Positions 22,943 to 33,086 of a DNA stretch of 64,000 bases are shown in pieces; the stretch's first letter is position 1, and each line of letters begins with the position of its first letter. Below the pieces are notes generated by a model that saw only the letters and a program-made list of their open reading frames with translations, was not told the DNA's origin and did no database searches. The translations under genes and the position numbers were made by a program. This DNA is from Ipomoea triloba. Taxonomy: Eukaryota; Streptophyta; Magnoliopsida; Solanales; Convolvulaceae. The stretch spans positions 19,382,912-19,446,911 of the forward strand of contig NC_044924.1 of the NCBI RefSeq assembly GCF_003576645.1, read 5' to 3'.

Positions 22943-24198
22943 TGAAGGAAATATTTTACGGTGAGGTGTGAATGTGAAGGTGGAAATGGTAAAACGAAGA
23001 GTCAAGACTCCCCGAGTTTCGTGTCTCTCAAGGATAGCGAATGGGAAACGAATTATCGTGTGGCATCTGAGAGGTTGAAGAGAAAGAGTTACGGGAATGA
23101 CTAAAGGTTGGATTCATTTGTAAGAGGGGGAAGGTTGATAGTGGTTGTGTAAAATAAATAAATGTAAAGTGGAGATTGGGGCTTTAGGCTTTTCCATGTG
23201 GTCTATCTTTGGATGGTTTTGCGAGTGCAAATCGTGGAATAGACTAGTGAGTTCGTGGCACACTACCAAGTGGCGTCACACTTCGGACTCCCACATCCTC
23301 ATTCGGTTGGGGCATTTCATCGAACACTTTGTCTACCACTCCTCTCGGATCTCGTCGTTTCGGACTAAGAGCGGAGATGTGGGTGAGTTAGACTCGTGAG
23401 TGGCCGCTATCGCGCACACACTCACTTCTTATGGGTTTGCTACCTAATGTGGCCACAAAAGGCACAAAGCTTGAAGAACATCATCCACACAAGTTCAACA
23501 TCCAACAACCAAGTAACTCACAATTCAAAGCAATAATATTAAACATCCACATAGATCTACCTTGGGGCCACCAATCCCCTTTCTAATCTACTCTATCATG
23601 CTAAAGAAACAAGAAAAAGAAAGGAAAATTCAAAGAAACAAGTATTGAATTAGAAATTGGAGAGAATGGTTACCACCCTTAGAAAGGGGATCTTTATAAT
23701 CTTGATCTTGAAATCCCAATCTTCAATCTCGCCCTTGATCTATTCTAAACTATGAGAAAAAGGAATTTTCCCCCAAGAGGGGAGAAAACCCTCTAGATCT
23801 ATTCTACCATATTCTATGAATTTTTCTGATCTAATCCTAGTTGTTTTTAGGTTTTGGGCAAAAGGGATTTATATAGGTGACAAAAAGGGGACAAATTTCC
23901 CAAAATGGCCCTTGGCCCGACCACACTTGCTTCAACGCGTGGTGGTGGGCATGGGAGCTAACTCTAATTATTCCACGCCCAGCCACACGCGTGTGAGGCT
24001 GCGTGGGATGCTACTGCATTGCGGCTTGTTTGTCTTTTGCTACCTGTAAAATACCTCAAAACTCTTTCTAGAAATGTTGTTAGAAGATTTTGATCGCATT
24101 TGAGCTTAAATGCATGTAATTGTTGTAATCGGATGTCAAAACGATGCACTTTTAATCTAATTAAGACCCTTTATAAGTGTTATTCTTTGTGCTTATCA
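22943..24198 (-). repeat. Element B 5' LTR
   Basis: LTR of 1256 bp bounded by TGAAGGAAAT at 22943 and GCTTATCA at 24198. It has a minus-strand TATA box at 23867-23875 and a CACACGCGTGTG palindrome at 23984-23995. Its sequence closely follows the 3' LTR at 16928-18208. Confidence 0.92.
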
Positions 24199-24203
24199 CA
24201 AAC

Positions 24204-26003
24204 TCAAACAGGGGGCGTATCAGCCACCCTTTGCGAACTCGCAGGAACGTCCTTAATTTCCATCACCACGTCCCCTTCCGCGTCAAATGCCTCCGGCGGG
24301 TCACCATGGTGTTCTGTGGGAGGGCAAACATTCGTAGGCATAGAAGCAGTAGCATTCTCCCCATTAGAAACACGCATAGAATTGATTAAGTTGCCCCCTT
24401 GCTCGCCACGTATTACCACATGTTCATCTTCTTCTGCAGCTCTCCTAGAACACGAAGCATTCGATTTTCGTCCCGAGGTAGGAGTATTCTCCCCGCCTAC
24501 TGAAACAGGGGCAGCTGGTTCATTAACAATCTGCTTTTTATTGGCACTAACGTTAGCCCGACGAGATTCACGGCCTAGAGCAGATGAAGAAGGGATCGAA
24601 TTAGGAACCGCTTGAGCTTCCAACCTAGGTTCACTCTCCTCATTTGGAGGTTGCTCAGAAGTATCCGTCGTATGCTGATCATTAGCCTCACCCTTAGAAT
24701 CCAGGAGCGCAAATCTAGAGCCTAAACCAGTGTGCGTGAATGTCGCAGGATTCGACGCCCCTGTCGGACGTGACCTCTCCCCCTGCCTCTCATGGCTGAC
24801 TGGTCTTCCCCCCTGTCGTCTCTCTTTCCTTGAAACGATCATCCAAGGACCGTAGGGAGCACCCGATGGCAAAGAACGTAAATTATGAGAGCAACTCCCA
24901 CTATGCGGACCAGAGACACGAGGGTCATTAGAGTGATCAGCTTCCTCAGATCGTGGAACCGGCTCAGCAGTGGCTGCAGGCATAGGGGATGTCGGACAAA
25001 CTTCCTGCCTATGGCCATAGAGCTCACAAGAGAAGCAGACTAAATGCATGCCCTCATACGCAACCTGCCATACCTTCTCTTCGAGAGTGAATCTGGAAAT
25101 GAGAGGCTTTGTTATGTCAATCTCCACACAAACTCGAGCAAACTTTCCCCTTGAGACTAAGCTCATGGTGTGGTCTACGCGTACTGTTCGTCCCAACTTA
25201 TTTCCAATCTTTCGCATAGTCAGAAGGTTATAGTACTCCACCGGGAGATTCAGAAACCGGACCCAAACGAGAACCTTTTGTGTAGTATCAACCATGGGGT
25301 CAAAATTTGGTACCCATTCCTTAACAATCAGATAATGATCGAGGACCATCCAAGGACCCTCAAACATCGCATACTCAAGATCTTCGTTTGAACCAAATTT
25401 GACGAAGAAGTAATCATTCTCCAGGGAAATCTGTTCCATCCGGCATTTAGGCTTCCACATCGAGTTCAGCCAGCGTGAGAGATATGCATAGCCCACATTC
25501 CTCCCCATAACCTTAATTATGAGAGATTTCCTCCACGGTTATCGGATTCTTTCCTTCTCTGCCTCCGAAAGACGAATGGTTGGGCACGTCGGATCGTCCT
25601 CATCCGTGAGCGAATCATCATCCTCATCCACGACCAGATCATCCGCTTCATTCGCATTAGCAATCAGGAAAGGAGCAGTATTGGACCCAGTCCCCACAGA
25701 TTGTGGTGTTGAATCAACTACCGGCACCGCCGATGACGATCCTGCCAACGCCAACGCCGATCCCTCCACGCCCGAATCCCCAACCAATTCTTCAGCAATA
25801 TCCATCGCCGTCGACGAACCCGCCAACGCCTGCTCTGAACTCTCCACACCCAAATCAAAAGTCGACCCTTCAACAATATCCATTGTTAAGGATCCTGGAT
25901 CCCCCGGAAGCACTTTTGATTTCCTCTTACTGCGTTCCAGAAGATCTTGTTCTTCATCGGAACGATGAGATGATAGAATTTTGCCGTTATCAGAAGAGAG
26001 CAT
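24204..26003 (-). pseudogene. LINE ORF1: DUF4283 and zinc-knuckle protein
   Basis: Encodes the nucleic-acid-binding ORF1 protein of a plant L1 element. The first 155 residues (ATG at 26003) are acidic and Ser-rich. A TAA at about 25536 precedes PWRKSLIIKVMGRNVGYAYL, the usual start of the DUF4283 domain, so it is probably a nonsense mutation. The domain continues with ENDYFFVKF, FEGPWMVLDHYLIVKEW and VRFLNLPVEYYN. A CCHC knuckle, CFSCELYGHRQEVC, follows near residue 180 after the stop, then a Ser/Pro/Arg-rich tail ending TPPV at 24204. The target site of element B starts 5 bases before the stop codon's outer edge. Confidence 0.88.
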
Positions 26004-26026
26004 TTTCGAAGCGAGACTCCCACAAC

Positions 26027-27150
26027 CCTAATTTTTTAAATAGAAAGTAAGGCATTAAATTAATATTAGCTCCCAAATCAGCCAAAATCTTCTCTACATA
26101 CAAATAACCAATAAGACAGGGTAAAGTAAAACTCGTTAGGTCCTTCAATTCCTTTGGGATCTTGTTGAGTAAAATTGCATAAAATTCTTCAATCAAAGTA
26201 AATATAGGCAACTCTTCTAGGTTCTTTTTCTTGGTTAAATCAAGAATTTTGCATAGTTGGGCATAGGGGTGTAAACAAATCAAATATAAAAAATTCGATT
26301 CGTGATTCGAATTCGAATATGTTGATTCGAATTCGATTACGAATCCGAATTTGAATACCTTTTTTATTCGAATTTTTTCGAATACGAAAATGAATCAAAG
26401 TATATTTGATTCGAATAGTATTCGAATATCGAATATATATATATATATATTTATTTATTTATATATTTATATTAAGGTATCACCCTAATTCCCTAACAAT
26501 CTTCTTCCATCCATCTGCGTACCTATGAGGCTTCGACAATGGTAACAGCGGCTCAGCAATGAAGGTGGACTTCCGAGTTCCGGCGGCAGCAGCGGTGGCA
26601 TAGGACGAGGACGACGCTTCGATCTGAGCAGTGAGAGACCACAGTCTTCATCTTCGTTCACGCAAAACCAGACGGTAGATCCATAGATCTGGATTAACGA
26701 AGCCAGTAGCTCCTCCTTACCAGCGTTCCATTGACGAAACCGACAACGCATCCCTACGGCAACAACAGCGACAATCTAGAAGAATCAATTTAATTTTTTT
26801 TAACATTTTATTTAATTTATTGAATAATTTGGAAAAAAAATTAGTTAGGCATTTCGAATTCGAATATTCGAGTCGAATCGAATATATTCGAATAAACTGA
26901 TCGAATCGAATACGAATTAAATTTAGGATTCGAATAATAAACGAATATGAATACGAATAATCATCAATATAGTCGAATTCGAATCGAATAGTAACATATT
27001 TGACTCGATTTGATTTGTTTACAACCCTAGTTGGGCATCTATGCTATGGCCCCAAAAAAAGGAAGATTGAATAACTATAGAAATTTATTTAATTGATTGT
27101 GTTTCTTCTCTTTTTTTAAACCTAGATATATAAGGCAAAGGGGGTCTATA
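26027..27150 (-). pseudogene. Decayed Athila-type protease region, split by the MITE
   Basis: The minus strand carries remains of a gag-pol junction: PPLPYISRFKK around 27110-27145, MPNYAKFL around 27045 immediately outside the MITE, LEELPIF, LLNKIPKELKDLTSF, then LADLGANINLMPYFLFKKLGL at about 26030-26090. DLGA is the protease active-site motif as found in Athila elements. Frameshifts and stops are frequent. The MITE (26264-27029) interrupts it within the MPNYAKFL region, and the LINE 5' end truncates it after KKLGL. Confidence 0.75.
26264..27029. mobile_element. hAT-like non-autonomous element (MITE)
   Basis: A 766-bp element with terminal inverted repeats TAGGGGTGTAAACAAATC and its near-perfect complement GATTTGTTTACAACCCTA, flanked by an exact 8-bp duplication, gttgggca (26256-26263 and 27030-27037). 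An 8-bp duplication and TAGGGGTG termini fit the hAT superfamily. Both subterminal regions are packed with ATTCGAAT units in both orientations. The centre (about 26480-26770) is GC-richer with an 88-codon minus-strand frame but no transposase motif. Confidence 0.92.
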
Positions 27151-28085
27151 CTCCATCAAAGGTTGTCTTGCCTAAAGCTCATTTTCCTTTTCCTTTTTTT
27201 TTTTGACAATTGGGCATCACCATTAACATATGTAAGCTTCATAGGTTCCTTATCACTTATCTATAGCTCCATACCATTGTGAAAGGTGATTGATTGTGTA
27301 TGCTCTGTAGGATTCGTTTAGTGTTGCTTGGTAAGCTTCCCCATTGGTAACTCTAACACTACTCTTATTCAACAATAAACAAGAAAAAGATGGATTCTTA
27401 CATTGATTGATCAAGATATTGAAGAAAATATTGAACTTTGTTAGGAACCCCGAGTCTTTAAAATTTTTGTGATACCAAAGCACCAGAGGAGACCCCCAAT
27501 TTTTCTTGTCTTAACTATCTGTTTTCATAAGGCCGAGGACTCTTGGTGTTTGGTTTATAATCGAACACGAGTCAATCTCAAGGGCGAAGACTTGAAGACA
27601 CGAAGGCCGAAGACTTGACAAGCTGTTAAAAGACCAAGAAGCTACAGAGGCCGAATCTTGAAATGACAAGTCTCTTGAAATTTAAGAAGCCCGAATGATC
27701 AATATAAATCACTCAAGGAAATCATGGGAGAATACGAGCATTTAAGACATGAGTTGTTATTCACTCATGATGACAAGCTTGGAGACATTCTCTGAAAGTA
27801 TGTCTTGTCCATAGCCTTAAAATCATGGATGATCAACATTGGCAAACAAAGTCCTAGGAAGCAATCCCAATGAGCATTTAATGACATGTCCTTTTGTGTA
27901 AGACCAAAAGACAAATTGTCTGTACACTTTAGTGGACAAACGACTACAAAGGTGTTGATATCCACATGGCTGATAAACACAACAAATGATCAACAATCAC
28001 ACCAATCAAATAACAAGGAAAAAAACTAACACAAAAGAAATGAAAAATGAAATGAAAGCTAATAAAAGAAAAATATGCTTGGTTT
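27151..28085. other. Unassigned repeat-derived sequence
   Basis: No recognisable gene. A 76-codon minus-strand frame (27253-27483) resembles nothing I know. TGTTAGGAACCCC at 27439 looks like the start of a copia LTR (compare TGTTAGGAAC in G), followed by a stretch with GGCCGAAGACTTGA-type repeats near 27590-27620, but I could not find a matching end or target duplication. The rest is AT-rich. Confidence 0.35.
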
Positions 28086-28130
28086 GCCTTCCAAGAAGTG
28101 CTACATTTAACGTCTTTAGCCCGGCACAAC
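28086..28130 (-). other. Conserved post-ORF block in the decayed Athila copy
   Basis: The minus strand reads GGGCTAAAGACGTTAAATG, TAGCACTTC, TTGGAAGGCAAACC, a diverged version of the blocks in A, B and F. It lies directly after the frame ending at 28141. Confidence 0.55.
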
Positions 28131-28140
28131 TTTCTTACTC

Positions 28141-29140
28141 TCACGTTTTCCTAGACCTAGGGAGTGAGATCTCCCTTTTCTTCTTCCATATTTGCCTCAA
28201 AATCCTTTCTCTGTGTTCGCCTACATTCCCTTTGTTGACTCCATTCAATTGATGTTCCATTATTGTCGTTTCCTCTAAGTCTTTTATTGCCAATCTCACT
28301 TCCTTGTCTGCTTTCAAGTGATTAGCAAAACTAAAAAAACCAAAGTCATTACTTGAAACAAATATTTCATCCCGAAAAGAATGCAGATTTACAAGTTGTT
28401 TTGCATAGTTAGATATACTAAAACAAACTACATCATTACCGACCTGAAGAATAAGCTTTTTGGATCCCACAACTATAAGAACACATGCGATAGCCAAGAA
28501 AGATATCCCTAAAATTAAAGGTACTTCAACATCATGATCCATGTCTAGCACAAAAAAGTCAACCAGCAAGATGATGAATTTGTGAACCCACACAAGTACA
28601 TCCCCCACTATACCTGAAGGGTATTTCGTTGATCAATTGGCCAATTGGATACATACTCGTTTCAATTTAAGGGGTGGTAATTTCAATTAGTTATACACAT
28701 TTAAATGCATAAAATTAATGGAGGCCTCTAAATAATCAAAAGCCCTATCTATATGTAAATCACTAATAAAGCAAGGGGTATTAAAACTCCCTATATCTTT
28801 TAGCTTCTTTAATATCTCCTTCTAGACCATAGTGGACTGTTCTTTATTCAACACCACCATCGATACCTCTTCTAGCTTATTATTTGTTCTTGATCAAGTC
28901 CTTGAGGTATTTGGCATACTTGGGCATAAGTGAGAGTGCATGTACAAAAAGAATATCAATATGTAATTGAGTTAGCATTTTTATTAACTTATCATATTGC
29001 CCCCCATCACTTGTTTTTCAAGCAACTTGGAAAAGGAATATTAGGGGAGTAAGTAGGGATTTTATAAATCTCTTTCCCTTTTTCCTTAGTAGATCTCTTT
29101 AGTGGTCGTGGATGATGAGTGCAAAATAATGGGGTATGTT
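28141..29140 (-). pseudogene. Decayed Athila-type protease fragment
   Basis: From about 29000 leftwards the minus strand shows QLHIDILF, MPKYAKYLKDLIKNK, KKLKDIGSF, CIQLAN and YPSGIVGDVLVWVHKFI, then LDMDHDVEVPLILGISFLA, a clear match to the protease/linker region of Athila-type pol (compare the intact version at 58220-58330 in F). Several stops lie upstream of 28608; below it the frame is open to 28141. RT, RNase H and integrase are absent, and the post-ORF block follows at once. Copia element E cuts the fragment at 29150; gag remains of a similar element resume beyond 61.4 kb. Confidence 0.8.
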
Positions 29141-29149
29141 GGAGGCATT

Positions 29150-30323
29150 TGTTAGGAAATAATATTATGAAAATAATATTTCTAGAAAAAAACAAGCACA
29201 AAAGAAACGAAAGGAATATTTAGACAAGGGTAAGCTTGAGTCGTGTACTCAGTACACTGTCCTTAAAACCTTATTTGCTACCTCCCACGGTGCTAGGAGC
29301 GTTGTAGCCTAGGTTTCACAGGATAAAACAAGCTTCGATCTCTAGTTTGAGCACTCAAACTTAGAAACCCAGCGAACAAGAACAAAGGTCTGAACACAGT
29401 ATGCAAAGAAGAGTGTAGAAGCAGAGTTTCGAGAGAGAAAAAATATATATATATTTTTCGTTCTGTGTAAAATGCAGCTTCTACCATCAGCTTATATAGG
29501 AGTTGCTGGATTAATAGCATTTAATCATAGGCACTTAATCTGATCATAAAACCATGCTTGTAACTCCTGTAACGGTAGAGCACTACCTGAGAATTGATTC
29601 AAATAATAAAAATTGGAATTAACCCGGAATTAATTCCGTAATGGATGAATCAAAACTTGAAAGGTCACTACTCGAGACAAGGAGTCACATAGAGGTGATC
29701 AGATTACACGAATGGACTAGGATTCGGCCAATGATTCGGGCTACGGAAGGCCGAACCATTGCGCGAGTCCTCCGAACGAGTCCTCACCGAGGACTAGGAG
29801 ACCACCACGAATCGTTCTTGGCTGAGGACGAATCCTAGTGGCTTCGTGTTGGAAAAAGTCTCGAAAATTTGGCATAACTTAGCTCGCAAGGCCACCCAAT
29901 TTTCCGAACGACATTCGTGCCCGCAGGTGCTGGCGCACATGAGTTCAAGCCTTTTTGAACTCATTTTGGGATTTGATTTGCACCCCCCCTACACGCGAGA
30001 GAGAGCCTCTATGCTATACAATTCACTAAGCCTAAGAAAGGCTCTTGTATAAATAGTGGTGCAAACCCACTTCCCAAACCAATGTGGGACAAAGCCTTAT
30101 TCTAATGCTTTCCCACCATTTTTCCAACTCAAATGGGTCAACTTTGAGAACCAATTTCTCATTCACCCATTATCCGTTTTGTGCGTACAATATATCAATC
30201 TCTTCGTCTAAGTACGAAGAACCCGAATCCACTTTGAACCGACCCAAATAGGAAGTGGACCCCACATTTATTTGTACCACAAAATAGCCACTTAAATTGC
30301 CATTTTATGCTATTTTTCCAACA
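29150..30323 (-). repeat. Element E 3' LTR
   Basis: LTR of 1174 bp, TGTTAGGAAATA at the left edge and CCAACA at the right. A minus-strand TATA box CCTATATAAG lies at 29491-29500. It aligns along its whole length with 35149-36113 followed by 61188-61398. Confidence 0.92.
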
Positions 30324-30336
30324 ATCCCCCACATGA
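30324..30336 (-). other. Polypurine tract of element E
   Basis: The minus strand reads TCATGTGGGGGAT directly upstream of the 3' LTR, the expected site for priming plus-strand DNA. Confidence 0.7.
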
Positions 30337-30878
30337 ATGAAAATTGACTTTCGGGGTTGTTTGAAATCGGAAACAACTGTGTTCACCGGTCGATCCCTGC
30401 ATAGGATAGTTAGGTGTTACCCTTTGAACCTTCCCTTGTGAAGATACATTTACTCTACTAGCTGTGCGGTAGAACGCGATGTCTTTGAACCGATTGCCGT
30501 TTGTGTAGACGATGACATATCTCACACAGGAACCTTCCAACCTTGTTCTGTTCTCATGAGTGTGCCCGTTTTGGTCATGGGTCACTGTTCCTGGTTCTGC
30601 AAGAGTTTCTAAAGAATTGGGCCCAGTTCAATTCTCCTTTGAAGCGACCCTCACTTCTCTCTCACATAGGTGATTCTTTTCCGAGTATCCCGCATACTCG
30701 CACATGTCAACCGACATTCGAATCATTAAAGCATCAATGTGCTAACCTCGTGCGGGAGCCACTGTTCTAACGAGGAGTGGTTGGGAGTCCGAGACCCCCA
30801 CAGTGACACGCTACATTCCATAATTTACTTGTCCCATTGAACCTAGGTGCCAACTAGGTTGGGTATCCACTATAGAAC
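30337..30878 (-). other. 3' noncoding region of element E
   Basis: About 540 bp between the end of RNase H and the polypurine tract. No conserved frame, repeat or regulatory motif was recognised. Confidence 0.6.
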
Positions 30879-33086
30879 TTATACCAAGGGCTTCAGACCC
30901 ATTCCCCATGTCAACTTCTCAGTCAACTCTCTACTTAACCCTTTGGTTAACGGATTCGATATGTTGTCTTTTGACTTTACGTAGTCAACCGAGACGACAC
31001 AAGTTGAGAGAAGTTGTCTAATGGTATTATGTCTACGACATATATGTCTAGACTTACCATTATACATATGACTTCGTACTCTCCCAAGTGTGGCTTGACT
31101 ATCACAATCCACACATATTGGAGGTACAGGTCGTTCCCAATTCGGAATATCTTCTAGAAAATGACTTAGCCATTCAGCCTCTTCACAACTTTTGTCCAAG
31201 GCTATCAGCTTAGATTCTATCGTGGATCTAGCTATCACAGTTTGCTTAGAGGATTTCCATGCAACAGCTGCACCGGCTAGTGTAAACACGTAGCCACTCG
31301 TGGACTTAGAGTCCTTAATATCAGATATCCAGTTAGCACTCGTGGACTTAGAGTCCTTAATATCAGATATCCAGTTAGCACTCGTGGACTTAGAGTCCTT
31401 AATATCAGATATCCAGTTAGCATCACTGGACTTAGAGTCCTTAATATCAGATATCCAGTTAGCATCACTATACCCTTCAAGTACAGTATCAGATATCCAG
31501 TTAGCATCACTATACCCTTCAAGTACAGTAGGATATCCCGTATAGTGCAGTGCATAGTTACGAGTATCCCTTAGGTATCTCATAACCCTCGCAATTGCCT
31601 TCCAGTGCATATCACCGGGGTTACTCGTATATCTACTAAGTTTGCTAACTGCTAAGGCAATATCTAGCCTAGTGCAGCTCATTAGATAAATTAAACTACC
31701 AATAATCCGAGCGTACTCTACTTGAGAAGTACACTCTCCGTGATTCTTTGATAGTAAAACGTTTGTATCAAATGGTGTCCTAGCCACGTGATTATCATCC
31801 TTGTTGAATTTTGCAAGGATTTTATCAATATAGTGAGATTGGCTCAACACGAGACCATCTGGTGTCCTAATGATTTTAATCCCGAGGATCAAATCAGCCA
31901 AACCCATATCCTTCATGTCAAATCTTGCATTTAACATGTTTTTGGAAGACTTGATCATCCTATCATTACTGCCAACGATGAGTATATCATCTACGTATAA
32001 ACAGAGAATGACATATCCGTCTATCGTTTCCTTAACATAGACACACTTGTCACTCTCGTTTATTTTAAATCCATTGGTTAATATCGCATGGTCAAACTTC
32101 TCGTGCCATTACTTAGGCGCTTGCTTTAACCCATATAGCGATTTAACCAACTTACAGACTTTCTTTTCTTGGCCCGGAACAATGAACCCATTGGGTTGTT
32201 CCATATAGATTTCTTCATCTAACCCGCCATTTAAGAAAGCTGTTTTCACATCCATTTGATGAACTTCCAAATTTCGCAATGCAGCTATGGTAAGTATCAT
32301 CCGAATGGAGTTTATTCTCGTTACGGGAGAATACGTGCCGAAGTAATCAAGGCCTTCGCGTTGCCTGTAACCCTTGATTACAAGCCTAGCCTTATACTTC
32401 TCGATGGAACTATCCGATTTCATCTTCTTTTTAAAGACCCATTTGGATCCTAAGGGTTTACTACCCGGAGGAAGTTCAATAAGTTCCCAAGTGTGATTCT
32501 GTAGGATAGAATCCCTTTCACTTTTAATAGCCTCTTTCCACATTGGTCCTTCCGTAGAAGTCACAGCTTCTATGTACGTTCGAGGCTCATTTTCTATCAA
32601 ACAAGATAGAAAATCTAGTTCATTTTCTATCAAATAAGTTAGAGTACTAGAATCATACTCTGACAAGTAGGTAAGAAAATCAGGACCAAATGATTTTTCA
32701 ACTCTCGCCCGCTTACTGCGTCTAGGCTCGAGCTCGGGTTCTTTCTCAGAATCCACACTATCATTGTCCACAGGTTCGTCAAATGTTTGTTTTGACGTAC
32801 TCGGTCCCTCGCTGGACCTACAAGGAAATACATTTTCGAAGAAGGATGCATTCCTTGATTCAATTATCGTGTTCTTATGCACGTCCGAATTTTGAGACTC
32901 GTGTACTAAGAACCGATAAGCACTACTGTTATGTGCATAACCAATAAAGATACAGTCCACGGTCTTTGGACCTATCTTTATTTTCTTCGGTGTTAGCACC
33001 AAAACTTTGGCAAGACATCCCCACACTTTGAGGTATTGGTAGGAAGGCTTCCTACCTTTCCACAGCTCATAAGGAGTCTTATCGAG
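30879..33086 (-). pseudogene. pol: Element E reverse transcriptase and RNase H
   Basis: C-terminal half of the copia polyprotein. After the integrase tail (VWGCLAKVLVLTP, FIGYAHNSSAYRF) comes the [65 protein letters not shown], then a TAA at 32109 (probably from CAA), and in the same frame the catalytic YVDD at about 31990. RNase H follows with RPVP...[10 protein letters not shown] and [17 protein letters not shown], ending near 30879. The RNase H start is swollen by 42-bp duplications (31296-31528). Apart from the stops the frame is open throughout. Confidence 0.9.
31296..31528 (-). repeat. 42-bp tandem duplications inside RNase H of E
   Basis: Two units are involved: one containing GTGGACTTAGAGTCC (starts at 31296, 31338, 31380 and a related copy 42 bp on) and one containing ATACCCTTCAAGTACAG (two copies, tatcag at 31445 and 31487). 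Each step is 42 bp, giving repeated 14-residue blocks such as [13 protein letters not shown]. Copia RNase H normally has this segment once. Confidence 0.93.

Larger units (their letters stand above)
16928..24198 (-). mobile_element. Element B: second copy of the non-autonomous family
   Basis: Full-length minus-strand element of 7271 bp with perfect 5-bp target duplication caaac (16923-16927 and 24199-24203). LTRs are 1281 and 1256 bp, and the layout matches A: PBS, Tyr/Pro-rich gag remnant, Athila-ORF1-like frame, GGGAGGCAACCC-type block and 1.5-kb 3' region. It differs by a direct join of the two ORFs in place of about 1.45 kb of A (6922-8377), and it has none of A's 42-bp duplications. No pol gene is present. 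Confidence 0.92.
13170..26026 (-). mobile_element. L1-type LINE, split by element B
   Basis: Minus-strand non-LTR retrotransposon. ORF1 (24204-26003) precedes ORF2 (13170-16864). Element B (16928-24198) lies in the short spacer between them, between copies of caaac. The 3' end is lost where C cuts the RNase H at 13169/13170. The 5' end is placed at about 26020-26027, where minus-strand Athila protease sequence (KKLGL) changes into the LINE leader. No poly(A) or LINE target duplication can be seen because the 3' end is outside the window. Confidence 0.88.

Noticed and set aside
24100..25968. Plus-strand frames opposite LINE ORF1.
   Set aside because: The minus strand has DUF4283-type motifs and a CCHC knuckle; the plus-strand frames show only low-complexity Ser/Pro runs.
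26436..26455. ATATATAT run as a promoter.
   Set aside because: It is a simple dinucleotide repeat inside the MITE, with no gene downstream.
27439..27990. Complete copia solo LTR starting TGTTAGGAACCCC.
   Set aside because: No matching CA end or target duplication could be found, so only a possible fragment is noted.
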